A DNA stretch of 64,000 nt, from assembly GCA_046048055.1 (NCBI GenBank), contig JBJOGW010000091.1, positions 37,936-101,935 of the forward strand, given 5' to 3'. Positions within the stretch are counted from its first letter, which is position 1. Every line of letters starts with the position of its first letter. This DNA is from SYAC01 sp046048055 (lineage in GTDB: Bacteria > Planctomycetota > Phycisphaerae > Phycisphaerales > SM1A02). A program made the translations under genes and the position numbers. A model generated the notes under the pieces. It saw nothing but the letters and a program-made list of their open reading frames with translations. It was not told the DNA's origin and did no database searches. Shown here one piece after another: positions 43,418 through 55,736 of this stretch.

Positions 43418-43909
43418 ATGCCGAAGCGGTCTGCACTTCTGCTCTGGACGCTGCTCGGTGCATGGCTGGTGCTGCACGCCGGTGGCTGCGTGGCACGGCT
43501 CGGTCGCATGGCTTCGCGACTGGGTTCGGGGCAGCCCGAGACCATCCTGGAGAGCGACGTGGCGGCCCCTCCCGAGATGGAGAGCCGGCATGCGAGCGAG
43601 ATCGACCAGAGCTCGGGTCGACTGCTTGGAGGCCGTTTCACCTTCCGCGGACCGATCCAGGAGAGCGACGCGTTCGCCGAGGAGATGGTGGAGGCCTTCG
43701 TGGAGCGGGGATGGTCGCTGCAGCAGCGCCGCGTGGGCACCCATGAGGGAAGACTGGTGTTCGACAAGGACACGCGTCGCGTGACGGTGGACTTTCGCAG
43801 CAATCCCATCAATCCGGCCATGAGCCGGGCGACCGTGGTGGTGGAGCCGGTGTCGTCAAGGGACCCGGCGAAGCCAGGTGACGACCCCGCGGGCGGCGGT
43901 GCGGCCTGA
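43418..43909 (+). CDS. Small lipoprotein, unknown function
   Basis: 163 aa from ATG 43418. The N-terminus is a lipoprotein signal (LLWTLLGAWLVLHAGGC; lipidated Cys near residue 24). The mature part has an alpha/beta pattern (GRFTFRGPIQESDAFAEEMVEAFVERGWSLQQRRVG, residues about 72-107), with conserved-looking GRLVFDKDTRRVTVDFRSNPINPAM. I do not recognise the family. Its last 54 bp overlap the 3' end of the FAD oxidoreductase gene on the opposite strand. Divergent from murJ. Confidence 0.7.
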   Translation: MPKRSALLLWTLLGAWLVLHAGGCVARLGRMASRLGSGQPETILESDVAAPPEMESRHASEIDQSSGRLLGGRFTFRGPIQESDAFAEEMVEAFVERGWSLQQRRVGTHEGRLVFDKDTRRVTVDFRSNPINPAMSRATVVVEPVSSRDPAKPGDDPAGGGAA

Positions 43910-45133
43910 TCGCATCGCGCCGTCGATCGAACCCTCACTGAGCCAGTCCCCGGCCATGAACAGGCCATGACCACGGTCCGGCAGCGGACGTCGCTCCAGG
44001 TCGACTGGCCACTGACGCGGCAGGGCTTGACGCACCACGTCGCTGCGGATCAGACGCCAGCCGTCGACCGTGGGCCCGAACCATCGTCGCAACTGATCGC
44101 GTGCCGCCTGCTCCACGCCGCGGGCTCCCAGATCCATCCAGGCCGGATCGACCGAACTGGCGCTCAGCAGCGCCCGGCCAGGCGGGGCCAATCGCTCCGA
44201 TGCCGCCGAGAGATGCACCAGATGATTGATGGGACCGGTGCCCTCCCCATCCAGATGGAGCACGGGCGCGGCCAGCGATGCGGGCATGGTGGCACGCGGT
44301 GCGTCAAAGGCCAGTTGCACGGTGGAACGCCAGGCGATCTCGGGCAGTCCCGGCAGCAGCCGGGATGCCGCGGATGCATCCACGGCCACGATCACCGCCG
44401 CGGCGCTCAGAGGACCGGCCGCGGTTCGAACGGTCCATCCGTGCTGCTGACGATCCACGGCGTGCACGGTGCAGCCCAGCCGCACACGCTCCGATGGCAC
44501 GCCCGCCGCCAGGTTGCGCGGCAGCATCTCCATGCCGTCGGCAGGAATGGCCGCCCCGCCCCGGGCGAACATGACGAACAGGAATTCGAGCAATCCAGCA
44601 TCCATCGAGAGCGTGCGATCCAGGAAGACGCCACCGAAGAAGGGCCGCATGAAGCGATCGATGAATCGCCGGCCTGCGCCTTCACGATCCAGCAGCGAAA
44701 GCGCCGTCTCGCCACGCAGCCACGGCTCGGTGGGCGTGGGGTGCAGCATGGCGGGCACCAGACGCCGCAGCATGAACCGCACCGCGCCGGGGCCTCCCAC
44801 GCCGCCCAGCAGCGCCTGCAGCGGACCCAGGGGAACCTCCAGCGGGTGACCCACATGCACGAAGCGGCGACCGTTCCACACCTGCGCCTGCCGCGGCAGT
44901 GGCCGCAGGTCCAGCGCGGTCCGATCGAGCCACTCGCCCGCCTCGGGGTAGGCCGGCAGGTGCACCTGAAAGCCGCGGTCGATGCGGAATCCGTCGACCG
45001 TGGCCGTGGCCACGCGGCCGCCCAGGCGATCCGCCGCCTCGATCAGCGTGAAGGGCACGCCCTCACGCTGCAGCACGCGCGCCGCCACCAGTCCAGACAG
45101 GCCGCCACCGATGATCGCCACCTGCAGAGCCAT
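43856..45133 (-). CDS. FAD-dependent amine-oxidase-type oxidoreductase (NAD(P)-binding protein)
   Basis: 425 aa. The N-terminal Rossmann motif AIIGGGLSGLVAARVLQ and the DRLGGRVATATVDGFRIDRGFQV segment are typical of amine oxidase/phytoene desaturase-like FAD enzymes; the C-terminal GHGLFMAGDWLSEGSIDGAMRSGRTAA is the second FAD contact. Substrate cannot be assigned; relatives include protoporphyrinogen oxidase-like and carotenoid desaturase-like enzymes, which would fit a membrane-associated oxidation. It is the last gene of a probable operon and starts 3 bp after parA. Confidence 0.88.
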   Translation of the reverse strand: MALQVAIIGGGLSGLVAARVLQREGVPFTLIEAADRLGGRVATATVDGFRIDRGFQVHLPAYPEAGEWLDRTALDLRPLPRQAQVWNGRRFVHVGHPLEVPLGPLQALLGGVGGPGAVRFMLRRLVPAMLHPTPTEPWLRGETALSLLDREGAGRRFIDRFMRPFFGGVFLDRTLSMDAGLLEFLFVMFARGGAAIPADGMEMLPRNLAAGVPSERVRLGCTVHAVDRQQHGWTVRTAAGPLSAAAVIVAVDASAASRLLPGLPEIAWRSTVQLAFDAPRATMPASLAAPVLHLDGEGTGPINHLVHLSAASERLAPPGRALLSASSVDPAWMDLGARGVEQAARDQLRRWFGPTVDGWRLIRSDVVRQALPRQWPVDLERRPLPDRGHGLFMAGDWLSEGSIDGAMRSGRTAARGVVTWLRRVP

Positions 45134-45136
45134 GGC

Positions 45137-45985
45137 TCAGCCCTGCACCGAGGCCGCCGGCAGCGTCGCGCCGCGCTCGCGCCACATCTGCAGCACGTCC
45201 TGGGCCAGGCGGCGGTAGTCCTCGGCACCGGGGCAGCGCGGGTCGTAGTCGAAGATGGTCTTGCCGAAGCTGGGTGCCTCGGCCAGCTTGATGTTGCGGC
45301 GGATGGGCGGATGCAGCACACGGCAGTCTCGCCACGGCACGTCCATGCCGCGGAACTGCTCGAGATGAGCACGGATGTCCTCGACCACGGCCTTGCCATG
45401 GCTCGAGAGCGTCTCGTGCATGCAGAGGATCACGCCCGTGCAGGCCAGTCCGGGGTTCAGCCCCGCCGCCACCAGTTGCACCGTGCCCAGCAACTTCTCC
45501 AAACCGCGCAACGCCAGGTACTGCGCCTGCATGGGCACGAAGACCTCGTGCGCCGCGGTGAGCGCGTTCACGCTGAGCACGCCCAGCCCCGGCGGGCAGT
45601 CCAGCAGGATGCAGTCGAATCGGTCATGCAGCGGCCGGAGCGCCTCGCGCAGCACGCCCTGCACGCCCTCACGACCGGCCAGTTCGCCCTCGACCAGTGC
45701 CAGTTCCGTGTCCGCCGGGATGAAGGCGAGGTTGTCGCGGCCCGACACCAGGCAGTCCGCGGCGGCCGCAGGCGGATCCGCGAACAGGTTCCCCGTGCTC
45801 GGGCGTCCCTCGTCGGCCTCCACGCCGAAGTGCAGCGAGAGATTGGACTGCGGATCCAGGTCCACGAGCAGCGTGCGCAGGCCGGCCAGCGCGAGCGCCG
45901 CGCCCAGGTTCACCGTGGTCGTGGTCTTGCCCACGCCGCCCTTCTGGTTGAGCAGGGCCACGATGCGGGGTTGGGCCGCGGACAT
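45137..45985 (-). CDS. ParA/Soj family ATPase
   Basis: 282 aa. Walker A is the deviant KGGVGKTTTTVNLG (residues 14-27), Walker A' is LLVDLDPQSNLSLHFG, and Walker B is CILLDCPPGLG; ParA-type LALRGLEKLL follows. Chromosomal ParA normally works with ParB and parS; no parB is adjacent. This copy stands between a hypothetical gene and the FAD oxidoreductase, 45 bp and 3 bp away, so it is probably not the canonical chromosome-segregation locus. It might position another protein complex, which is inference. Confidence 0.9.
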   Translation of the reverse strand: MSAAQPRIVALLNQKGGVGKTTTTVNLGAALALAGLRTLLVDLDPQSNLSLHFGVEADEGRPSTGNLFADPPAAAADCLVSGRDNLAFIPADTELALVEGELAGREGVQGVLREALRPLHDRFDCILLDCPPGLGVLSVNALTAAHEVFVPMQAQYLALRGLEKLLGTVQLVAAGLNPGLACTGVILCMHETLSSHGKAVVEDIRAHLEQFRGMDVPWRDCRVLHPPIRRNIKLAEAPSFGKTIFDYDPRCPGAEDYRRLAQDVLQMWRERGATLPAASVQG

Positions 45986-46030
45986 GCGGGCGAGTATAGA
46001 TGTCCGGGACGCGGTGATCGTGCGTGCGTC

Positions 46031-47677
46031 TCAGGGCGACGGCTCGGGCACCGCGTCCGACGGACTCCACCAGCGCGACGCGTCGAGCGTGAGAAGCGGC
46101 AAGGGCTGCCACGAGGGCACGGCCATGGTGGCTGTCTGACGGGAGCCCACGCCGGCGGGTGAGCGGGCCACGCCCAGGCGCATCCAGCGGCCCGCCGTAT
46201 CCGTCGCCGTGGGCCATCCATCGGGCATGCGAATCACGCACCGCCATCGGTCGGCAAAGCGGCCACGTCGCACCTGCAGCGCGCCGGCTTCAGCCCCCTC
46301 GATCCGCGGCTCACCTTGCTCGCGCACCAGCACGCGAGTGAGGGGGCCATCGCCCTCACCGATCAGCACCTCCAGCTCATCAAGGTCCGCGGGTTCCGGG
46401 CGCAGGCACTCCACGAACACCTCCCATGCCTCATCCTGGCGGCGCACGCTGGCGGTGGTGCGCCAGGCTGGGGGCGGCGGCTCGATGCGAAGGCGCTGCG
46501 CGTCCGCCAGGCGCAGCGCCGGAAGCAGCACACCCATGGGAGAACCAGGCGGCTGCGCCGCTGGCATCGATCGGGGAATGGGTACGCGAAGCGTCCAGTC
46601 TCCACTCGACACGAGCAGCGTGCCATCGACCGGAGCCGCCAGGCCCGTGCGGAGATCCGGAAGCAGCTCGGCCGGTCGCTCCATGGTCTGCTCGCCCGAT
46701 CCTCGGGCCGGCACGCGCAGTGGCAGCGGTGGCGTGTGCGGACTCTCCGCCCACCTGAGCGAGGCGATCACCTCCTCGCCACCGGGGTTCAGGGCCGAGA
46801 TCCGGACCCCACGGCCGTCATCGCCGGACATCCACACGGTCAGCGGCGGTACAGCTCGAAGCCACGTGAGCGCCGCCTCCATCACCTGGATGTCCGAGCG
46901 GGTTCCATCCAGCAGCAGCGACAGCAGCGTGGCCAGATCGTCGGCGCGTGCGATCCAGGCCGCCACCGATCCACCGGTGACCTGTCGCGGATCCCGGCAG
47001 CAGGCGGTCAGGCGATCGCGCAGCGCCGCGGCCACACCGGGACTGGCACGCTCCACGCGCTCCAGGCCAGCCTGCCACAACTGGGCCCGCTGCAGCGCCA
47101 GCAGGCGCGTGACGGTGTCGCCGGCGGGCTCGGGCGGCCGTGCCTGCAACGCATCGGCCATCAGCCACCAGCGGAACCACTCCGAAGGCGCTGCCGGATC
47201 GGGCTGGTCGAGTGCCGGTGGCGGAGACCGCGGCATGGGCGGCCAGGCATCGTCCGGTTCCGGCATGGTGATCGACAGCCAGCGTGGCCGGACGCGAACG
47301 CCCTCGATCCACAGTTCCTCGGCATGGTCGCGTGGCATGGCCGCCAGCAGGACCAGAACACCGGCCTGGCGTTCCGCAGGCGACGCGGGCGCGCGTGACG
47401 CAGGCCGGACATCCAGCCCCTCATCCGCCATGGTCCAGTGTCGCGACACGGCCTGTTGCTGCGGCCCGATCCAGGCCAGGAGGCCCGTGATGGGCTCGGC
47501 GGAGTCGGCGCGACGAACCGGCAGCGTGTCCGGCCACGGCCGGTCGTCCTGCGGGATCATCATCACGGCAAGGATGCCGCCCTGCACCGCGACCGGCTCG
47601 GCATCCTGAGGTCGGAGCTGGCCAAGCGCGATGCACGGGATCAGGGCCAGCAGGCTGGCTGTCACGCGGCAGGGCAT
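46031..47677 (-). CDS. Secreted protein of unknown function
   Basis: 548 aa with a signal peptide (VTASLLALIPCIALGQ). Long regions are rich in Pro, Ala, Arg and Trp, with no domain I can name; a few helical stretches (for example TVTRLLALQRAQLWQAGLERVERASPGVAAALRDRL, residues about 185-220) may mediate contact. Its start overlaps the previous gene by 16 bp, so it belongs to the nadC-birA transcript. Confidence 0.7.
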   Translation of the reverse strand: MPCRVTASLLALIPCIALGQLRPQDAEPVAVQGGILAVMMIPQDDRPWPDTLPVRRADSAEPITGLLAWIGPQQQAVSRHWTMADEGLDVRPASRAPASPAERQAGVLVLLAAMPRDHAEELWIEGVRVRPRWLSITMPEPDDAWPPMPRSPPPALDQPDPAAPSEWFRWWLMADALQARPPEPAGDTVTRLLALQRAQLWQAGLERVERASPGVAAALRDRLTACCRDPRQVTGGSVAAWIARADDLATLLSLLLDGTRSDIQVMEAALTWLRAVPPLTVWMSGDDGRGVRISALNPGGEEVIASLRWAESPHTPPLPLRVPARGSGEQTMERPAELLPDLRTGLAAPVDGTLLVSSGDWTLRVPIPRSMPAAQPPGSPMGVLLPALRLADAQRLRIEPPPPAWRTTASVRRQDEAWEVFVECLRPEPADLDELEVLIGEGDGPLTRVLVREQGEPRIEGAEAGALQVRRGRFADRWRCVIRMPDGWPTATDTAGRWMRLGVARSPAGVGSRQTATMAVPSWQPLPLLTLDASRWWSPSDAVPEPSP

Positions 47678-48429
47678 GCGGGCGCCGGAGGCTCGGGTGC
47701 CGGATCCGCCGATGGCACGGCATCCGGCTCGCCTTTGGCTGGACGCGGCGCGGCAGGCGTTGGACCGTTCTCTGGGGCGTTGGCTTCATGCCCAGCGGGT
47801 GGCACCGCACGCGGTGAACGGGCCGGTGACGAGGACCGCTCCGGTGAGCCGAATCCGGGCAATCCCGACCGCACGCGACCGTCCGTGGTCGACTCCACGC
47901 GTGGGTGCTCAAGACGAGCATCCGACGCCCGCGTGTCCTCAGCCTGAGCATGAAGCGGCTGGCCAAGTCTCGGTGTCTGCAGTCGGGCGTCAGGCAAGTC
48001 CATGCCTCGTCGCTCGGCGGGCTGCAGTCCCGGTGAGGCGAGCGTGGTGGCATGGGGACCGTGCCGGATGCCCACGGAACGCAGGTCGGTGAAGTCGGGT
48101 CGACCGATGTGAAAGATGGTGCCCGCCGGCCAGACGGTGTAGGTACGGCTGCGATTGCCCTTGGTCACGGTCATGTAGTCGCTCTGCTCGAACACCGCGT
48201 ACAGGCCACCCTGGCTTCGCACCAGCAGGTCCGGACGGCCCGCCACGCCGAAGAGGCGCTGGAAGGAATTGCCCTCCCCCAGCTCCACCGGCTGCAGCCG
48301 AAGCGAGGTGCCCAGCGCGTTCATGTCGGACACACCCTGCTCCACCGGCACCAGGTCGCCCGGATCGGTCGCCTGAGCCAGAGCCGCCTGAGCCAGCAGC
48401 AGCAGCGGAATGACGGTGGCTCGGCTCAT
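47662..48429 (-). CDS. Secreted protein, unknown function, with Pro/Ala-rich tail
   Basis: 255 aa from ATG 48429, which overlaps the birA stop (ATGA). Signal peptide (VIPLLLLAQAALAQ). The first 130 residues have a folded look (FQRLFGVAGRPDLLVRSQGGLYAVFEQSDYM and TYTVWPAGTIFHIG), while the last 100 are Pro/Ser/Ala-rich. I do not recognise a family. It overlaps the next gene by 16 bp. Confidence 0.72.
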   Translation of the reverse strand: MSRATVIPLLLLAQAALAQATDPGDLVPVEQGVSDMNALGTSLRLQPVELGEGNSFQRLFGVAGRPDLLVRSQGGLYAVFEQSDYMTVTKGNRSRTYTVWPAGTIFHIGRPDFTDLRSVGIRHGPHATTLASPGLQPAERRGMDLPDARLQTPRLGQPLHAQAEDTRASDARLEHPRVESTTDGRVRSGLPGFGSPERSSSPARSPRAVPPAGHEANAPENGPTPAAPRPAKGEPDAVPSADPAPEPPAPACPAA

Positions 48430-49235
48430 GGGGCTGACATTGTAGATCGGTCCTCGGGCGGCTCCACCTGCACGCGGGTGGTGGCGGATGGCAGGAACAC
48501 CTCCTCCGACGCCGTTCGCACACGGAGTCCGCGGAGCGGGTCGCAGTCCAGCACCGTGCCTCGCACCAGTCCCTCGGGCGTGAGAAAGCCGAGATCCATG
48601 CCCGCCGTGCGGTCGAGCTCGCTCCACGCGCGGACCAGATCCGCATGGTCCATGGACAGGGACTGATCCAGGTGCTGGATCAGGTCCTCCAGCACGGCGC
48701 GACGATCGGCGACGCCTCCAAGCATGGCCATGCTGATCGCGCGTCCGGTCAGAGCCCCGGTGAACGTGCGCTGACCCACGTTGATGCCGATGCCGATGCT
48801 GGCTCGCCGCTGACGCGTCTCCACCAGCACCCCTGCCATCTTGCGCACGGCTGGTCCGGGCCCGATCGCGACCACGTCGTTGGGCCACTTCAGGCCAACG
48901 CGCATGGCGGCGTCCGGCGGCAGGCCCCGCCGCACCGTTCGTGCCGCCGCCAGCGCCGATGCCATGCTCAGACGCTCCGGCTCCAGGACCTGCACCACGA
49001 AGGTGACCGCCAGACCATCCGCCTGCGTGTCGCTCCAAGCGGCACCCAGGCGCCCGCGCCCTCGCGTCTGCCGCCCCGCCACCACCACCGATCCGGTGGG
49101 CACACCCATGCGCTCGGCGGCATCCTGCGTGCTGTCGGTCTGGCGCAACACGAAGACCTGCCGAAACACGGTGGTCCGCGCACAGGCCCGCTCCAGCACG
49201 TCGGGCCACGCCTCCAGCGGCGGCTCCACGCTCAT
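48426..49235 (-). CDS. birA: Biotin--protein ligase (BirA, no DNA-binding domain)
   Basis: 269 aa from ATG 49235, which overlaps the nadC stop (ATGA). Motifs are AGRQTRGRGRLGAAW (GRGRxG ATP/biotin loop), VGLKWPNDVV (catalytic KWPND) and KMAGVLVETRQR. The N-terminal helix-turn-helix of regulatory BirA is missing, so it would biotinylate carboxylase subunits but would not act as a repressor. A C-terminal extension of roughly 70 residues includes an SH3-like segment (RGTVLDCDPLRGLRVRT). Confidence 0.92.
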   Translation of the reverse strand: MSVEPPLEAWPDVLERACARTTVFRQVFVLRQTDSTQDAAERMGVPTGSVVVAGRQTRGRGRLGAAWSDTQADGLAVTFVVQVLEPERLSMASALAAARTVRRGLPPDAAMRVGLKWPNDVVAIGPGPAVRKMAGVLVETRQRRASIGIGINVGQRTFTGALTGRAISMAMLGGVADRRAVLEDLIQHLDQSLSMDHADLVRAWSELDRTAGMDLGFLTPEGLVRGTVLDCDPLRGLRVRTASEEVFLPSATTRVQVEPPEDRSTMSAP

Positions 49236-50149
49236 GCCATGGGCACCATGTCCAGGCCCAGGTCCACCTGCGGGGCCGAGTGGGTGATGCCACCGACGCT
49301 GATGAAGTCCACGCCACTCCGTGCGATGGCACGCACGGTGCGCGGGGTCACGCCACCACTGGCCTCCAGCCTGAGCCACGGCGCCAGACGATTGCGCCGC
49401 GCCACCAGGCGCCGCATGGCGGCCGGAGCCATGTTGTCCAGCAGCACCACGTCCACCACGCCACGCGGCAACCCCACGATCGACTGGAACTGCGCCGCCG
49501 TGTCCACCTCCACCATCACGAACGCGGGTCGGCAGGTCCTTCGCACGCGTTGCACCGCTCGCTGCACCGCTGCTCCCACTGCTGCGGCCGGGATACCCGA
49601 GAGATGGTTGTCCTTGGCCAGGAAGGCGTCATGGAGCCCGACGCGGTGCCGCAGGCCGCCACCGCACGCCACCGCGTGCTTCTCCAGCAACCGCAGGCCC
49701 GGCGTGGTCTTGCGCGTGTCGCGAATCCGCGCGCCGGTGCCGCGCACCCGATCCACCAGCTCGCGCGTGGCCGTGGCCACGCCGCACAGGCGGCCGAGCG
49801 CGTTGAGAAGCGTGCGCTCCACGGCCAGGATCTGCCGCAGCGGGCCATGCAAGGTCAGGATGGTGTCGCCCCGCCGAAAGCGATCGCCTTCGCGGCACCG
49901 CATGCCAAGCCGCACACGCGGCGCGCCGATCGCCACCACGCGGCGGGCCACCTCCGCGCCGGCGAAGACGCCCGGACCGCGGGCTCGCAGCACCGCCCTT
50001 GCCGCACGCGCCGCGGGAATCATGGCCTTGCTGGTGATGTCGCCGGCAGAACCGAGATCCTCACGCAGCCAGGCGCGCACCATCCTGTCGAGTTCGCGAC
50101 GGGACGGCATCAGGGCTCGGGATCCGGCGCGAGGGGTCGCGGGGGACAT
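49232..50149 (-). CDS. nadC: Nicotinate-nucleotide pyrophosphorylase (quinolinate phosphoribosyltransferase)
   Basis: 305 aa. NadC landmarks are REDLGSAGDITSKAMIP, ERTLLNALGRLCGVATATRELV, RIRDTRKTTPGLRLLEKHAVACGGGLRHRVGLHDAFLAKDNHL (catalytic Arg and Lys) and VDVVLLDNM, then ASGGV. It makes nicotinate mononucleotide from quinolinate and PRPP. It is the first gene of the coupled nadC-birA-hypothetical genes. A Met-rich start region gives alternative in-frame starts, the clearest being near residue 14 (MPSRRELDRMV). Confidence 0.95.
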   Translation of the reverse strand: MSPATPRAGSRALMPSRRELDRMVRAWLREDLGSAGDITSKAMIPAARAARAVLRARGPGVFAGAEVARRVVAIGAPRVRLGMRCREGDRFRRGDTILTLHGPLRQILAVERTLLNALGRLCGVATATRELVDRVRGTGARIRDTRKTTPGLRLLEKHAVACGGGLRHRVGLHDAFLAKDNHLSGIPAAAVGAAVQRAVQRVRRTCRPAFVMVEVDTAAQFQSIVGLPRGVVDVVLLDNMAPAAMRRLVARRNRLAPWLRLEASGGVTPRTVRAIARSGVDFISVGGITHSAPQVDLGLDMVPMA

Positions 50150-50200
50150 GCGTGGATGCTACGAGCCGATGTTCAGCGATGACGCCGATACGCTGCCGCC

Positions 50201-50611
50201 GTGAGCATCTTCACCCGAATCATCCGCGGCGAGATCCCCTGCCACCGCATTCTCGAGAACGAGCACGTCGTGGCGTTCCTGGACGTGCATCCGCTCAGTC
50301 CGGGGCACGCGCTGGTGGTTCCGCGCGAGGAACGGGCGTTCCTGCACGAGCTCTCCGAGGCCTCGGCGGCCGCGGTTGGGGCCGCGTTGCCTCGCGTGGC
50401 CCGTGCTGTGATGCAGGCCACCGGCACCACCGCCTACAACGTGCTGCAGAACAACGGCACCCTGGCGCACCAGGCCGTGATGCACGTGCACTTTCACGTG
50501 ATCCCGCGGCTCGAGGATGGGCGCGGACTGGGCATCCGCTGGCAGCCCGAGACGCTCGCTCCGGAAGCCGGCGCCGACCTCTCGGCGCGGATCCGGGCCT
50601 GCCTGCACTGA
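50201..50611 (+). CDS. HIT family hydrolase
   Basis: 136 aa from GTG 50201. The histidine-triad motif HVHFHVIPR (near residue 94) is intact, and the start MSIFTRIIRGEIPCHRILENEHVVAFLD is typical of Hint/HIT proteins. They hydrolyse nucleoside phosphoramidates and adenylated substrates; role in vivo unknown. It lies between nadC, which diverges, and the glutamate dehydrogenase gene, whose stop begins at the very next base. Confidence 0.93.
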   Translation: MSIFTRIIRGEIPCHRILENEHVVAFLDVHPLSPGHALVVPREERAFLHELSEASAAAVGAALPRVARAVMQATGTTAYNVLQNNGTLAHQAVMHVHFHVIPRLEDGRGLGIRWQPETLAPEAGADLSARIRACLH

Positions 50612-51967
50612 TCAGGGGAACACGCCTCGCAGCTCGTGGACACGGCCGATCTGCTCCAGGGCCGCGCAGATGGCACCCGTGCGCAGGTCCGTCTCGAAAC
50701 GGTGCCGGGCCAGTCGCACGCGACGTGCCGCCCCCGTCATCTGGGCTCCAAGCCGCTCCTCCATCTCGGCGGCCGTGATCGCCTGCGAGCTCTTGTTCAT
50801 GGTCCACTCCAGGTAACTGGCCACCAGGCCACCGGCGTTGCAGAGCAGGCTGGGCAGCACCTCCACCCCGCGCTGCATCAGCACCTCGTCGCCCTCGGGC
50901 GTGGTGGGAAGGCTTGCGGCCTCGGCCACCACGCGGGCCTGGATCATGGCGGCACTGGACGCGTCGAGCATGCCCTCGAGCGCCGCGGGAATGAACAGGT
51001 CCACCGGTGCCCGCAGGAATCCGGACCGATCCACCGACCTGGCCTGCGGCGTGCCGCGCACGCCACCGTGGGCATGGAGGTGCGCGACCAGTTCCCGGGC
51101 ATCCAGGCCGCGGTCGTCGCGGATGGCGCCGGAGTCGTCCATCACCGCCACCAGCGTGGCCCCGCGCTCCTGCAGGATGCGGGCCACCCAGCTGCCCACC
51201 TTGCCGAACCCCAGCACGCTGAATCGCAGGCCCTTGAGCTGCATGCCAAAGTCAGGCAGCATCTCCTCGAGCACCATCACCATGCCGATGGCGCTGGCTC
51301 GGTCGCGTCCGGGCACGCCGCCCAGCTCGACCGGCTTGCCGGTGACGGCCCGCGTGGTGTCCTGGCGACCGTGCTCGGGCGTGGTCTGGGCGAAGGTGTC
51401 CACGAACCACGCCATGGTCTGGCTGTCCGTGCCCACGCCCGGACCGGGAATGTCGTAGTCGGGACCGATCTGGTTGCTGATGGCGCTGCAGAAGCGGCGC
51501 GTGACGCGCATGAGCTCGTCGCGGGCCAGCTCGCGCGGGTTGCAACGCACGCCGCCCTTGGCGCCACCAAAGGGCAGCCGCATCAGGCTGCACTTGAGGC
51601 TCATGATCATGGCCAGGCCCTTCATCTGGTCCAGCGTCACGTGCGGATGGAATCGCAGGCCACCCTTGTACGGACCCAACGCGTTGTTGTGCTGCACCCG
51701 GTACCCCGTGAAGATGCGGTGCCGGCCGTCATCCATGAGCACCGGGAAGTGCACCACCACCTCGTTCTTGGGTTGGGCGAACATGAGCTGGTGCTCGTGC
51801 CGCATGCCCACCAGCGGCGCGGCCGCCAGCACCTGGGTGAGGACCTGATGGAACAGGCTGCCCGGCTCCGGGGCGATCTCCAGTTCCTCCAGGATGCGGG
51901 CAGGCGAAGTCTCAACCCCGGACTCCACGGGGACGGGCTCGATGGTCTGGGTGCGGCGACGGTTCAT
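50612..51967 (-). CDS. Glu/Leu/Phe/Val dehydrogenase family (glutamate dehydrogenase)
   Basis: 451 aa from ATG 51967, with AGGA upstream; a TTG at 51997 would add ten residues. Active-site features are GPYKGGLRFH, MRLPFGGAKGGVRCNP (catalytic Lys) and PGPGVGTDSQTMAWFVDTF; the Rossmann motif is SVLGFGKVGSWVARIL. The enzyme interconverts glutamate and 2-oxoglutarate plus ammonia with NAD(P). Its stop is directly adjacent to the HIT stop. I cannot separate NAD from NADP use. Confidence 0.93.
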   Translation of the reverse strand: MNRRRTQTIEPVPVESGVETSPARILEELEIAPEPGSLFHQVLTQVLAAAPLVGMRHEHQLMFAQPKNEVVVHFPVLMDDGRHRIFTGYRVQHNNALGPYKGGLRFHPHVTLDQMKGLAMIMSLKCSLMRLPFGGAKGGVRCNPRELARDELMRVTRRFCSAISNQIGPDYDIPGPGVGTDSQTMAWFVDTFAQTTPEHGRQDTTRAVTGKPVELGGVPGRDRASAIGMVMVLEEMLPDFGMQLKGLRFSVLGFGKVGSWVARILQERGATLVAVMDDSGAIRDDRGLDARELVAHLHAHGGVRGTPQARSVDRSGFLRAPVDLFIPAALEGMLDASSAAMIQARVVAEAASLPTTPEGDEVLMQRGVEVLPSLLCNAGGLVASYLEWTMNKSSQAITAAEMEERLGAQMTGAARRVRLARHRFETDLRTGAICAALEQIGRVHELRGVFP

Positions 51968-52110
51968 TCGGCGTTCCTGAAGGGACGTATTCGGCAAGCG
52001 GTCGCGATCGGCTGCGACGGAGTGCGCGGAGATCGCCGATTCACGGCGTCACCCGCGGGCCCCGACGCGGCGTCCCGACCCATAATCCGTTCAGGGCAGC
52101 CGGCGTTTCG

Positions 52111-52893
52111 CTAGCGGGTGAATTGCACGCGTCCCCAATGCTCGGCGTTGCCAGTGCCGGCCGACCACTCCGGCGTCCAGGCCCACAGGTCGTCCGAGGC
52201 GGGTGCCGCGCTCGTGTCCGCAGGCGGCACGAGGGTGGGATCACGCCGCACGAAGTTCATGCGCCAGATGTCACCGATCACCGGGAAGGTGCCATCCTCG
52301 GAGTCCGGCTCCACGCCCGATGCCTGAGGCGGCTTCAGACAGGACCATGGGATCGCCATCTCCACGATCCAGCCCGTGTCCGCGTCCCCGGGCTTGTCCA
52401 GCGAGCCCTGCACCTCCGCCGCGCCGTCCAGCGTGGGGCAGGCGTTCGCCGTGATCCTTCGTTCACTTCCCTGACGCACCACGAAGGCACTGCGTACCGC
52501 TCCGGCCGGGTTGGCGATGAGCTCGTACCACTGGGAGCCGATGGCCTGCCGATCAAGGTAGCACTCCAGGTCGCTGCCGCCACGCACGTCATCTCCCAGC
52601 ATGACCGCGGCCACGTACAGATGGCGCTCGTCCCAGAGCAACTTGAACCATGTCCGAGGACATGGCGCCGCCTCGTCTCCCGAGAGCGCCACAAACGGCT
52701 CGCTCCAGGGCGCGCCCGCCCAGACGGGATCGTCCAGCACACCGTCCAGGATGGGCGCCTCGCGCGCCACGCGACAGGTGTACTGCCGCTGCGTTCCCGG
52801 CACGGGCCGCCTGGGCCAGGGGCCGTACGCGGCGCTCTGACAGGCCGCCACCGCCCCTGCCATCAGCACCAGGCCTGCCGTGACCCGTCGCAA
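52111..52893 (-). CDS. Lipoprotein with CBM9-like carbohydrate-binding domain
   Basis: 260 aa from a TTG at 52893. The N-terminus is a lipoprotein signal (RRVTAGLVLMAGAVAAC, lipidated Cys near residue 18). The rest looks like a CBM9/DOMON-like fold, with PILDGVLDDPVWAGAPWSEPF, LLWDERHLYVAAVMLGDDV, TGWIVEMAIPWSCLK and DIWRMNFVRRD. These domains bind sugars, or heme in some relatives; here no catalytic module is attached. It starts 8 bp from the PPDK stop on the same strand. Confidence 0.8.
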   Translation of the reverse strand: MRRVTAGLVLMAGAVAACQSAAYGPWPRRPVPGTQRQYTCRVAREAPILDGVLDDPVWAGAPWSEPFVALSGDEAAPCPRTWFKLLWDERHLYVAAVMLGDDVRGGSDLECYLDRQAIGSQWYELIANPAGAVRSAFVVRQGSERRITANACPTLDGAAEVQGSLDKPGDADTGWIVEMAIPWSCLKPPQASGVEPDSEDGTFPVIGDIWRMNFVRRDPTLVPPADTSAAPASDDLWAWTPEWSAGTGNAEHWGRVQFTR

Positions 52894-52901
52894 TTCTGGC
52901 C

Positions 52902-55736
<2,835 letters not shown>

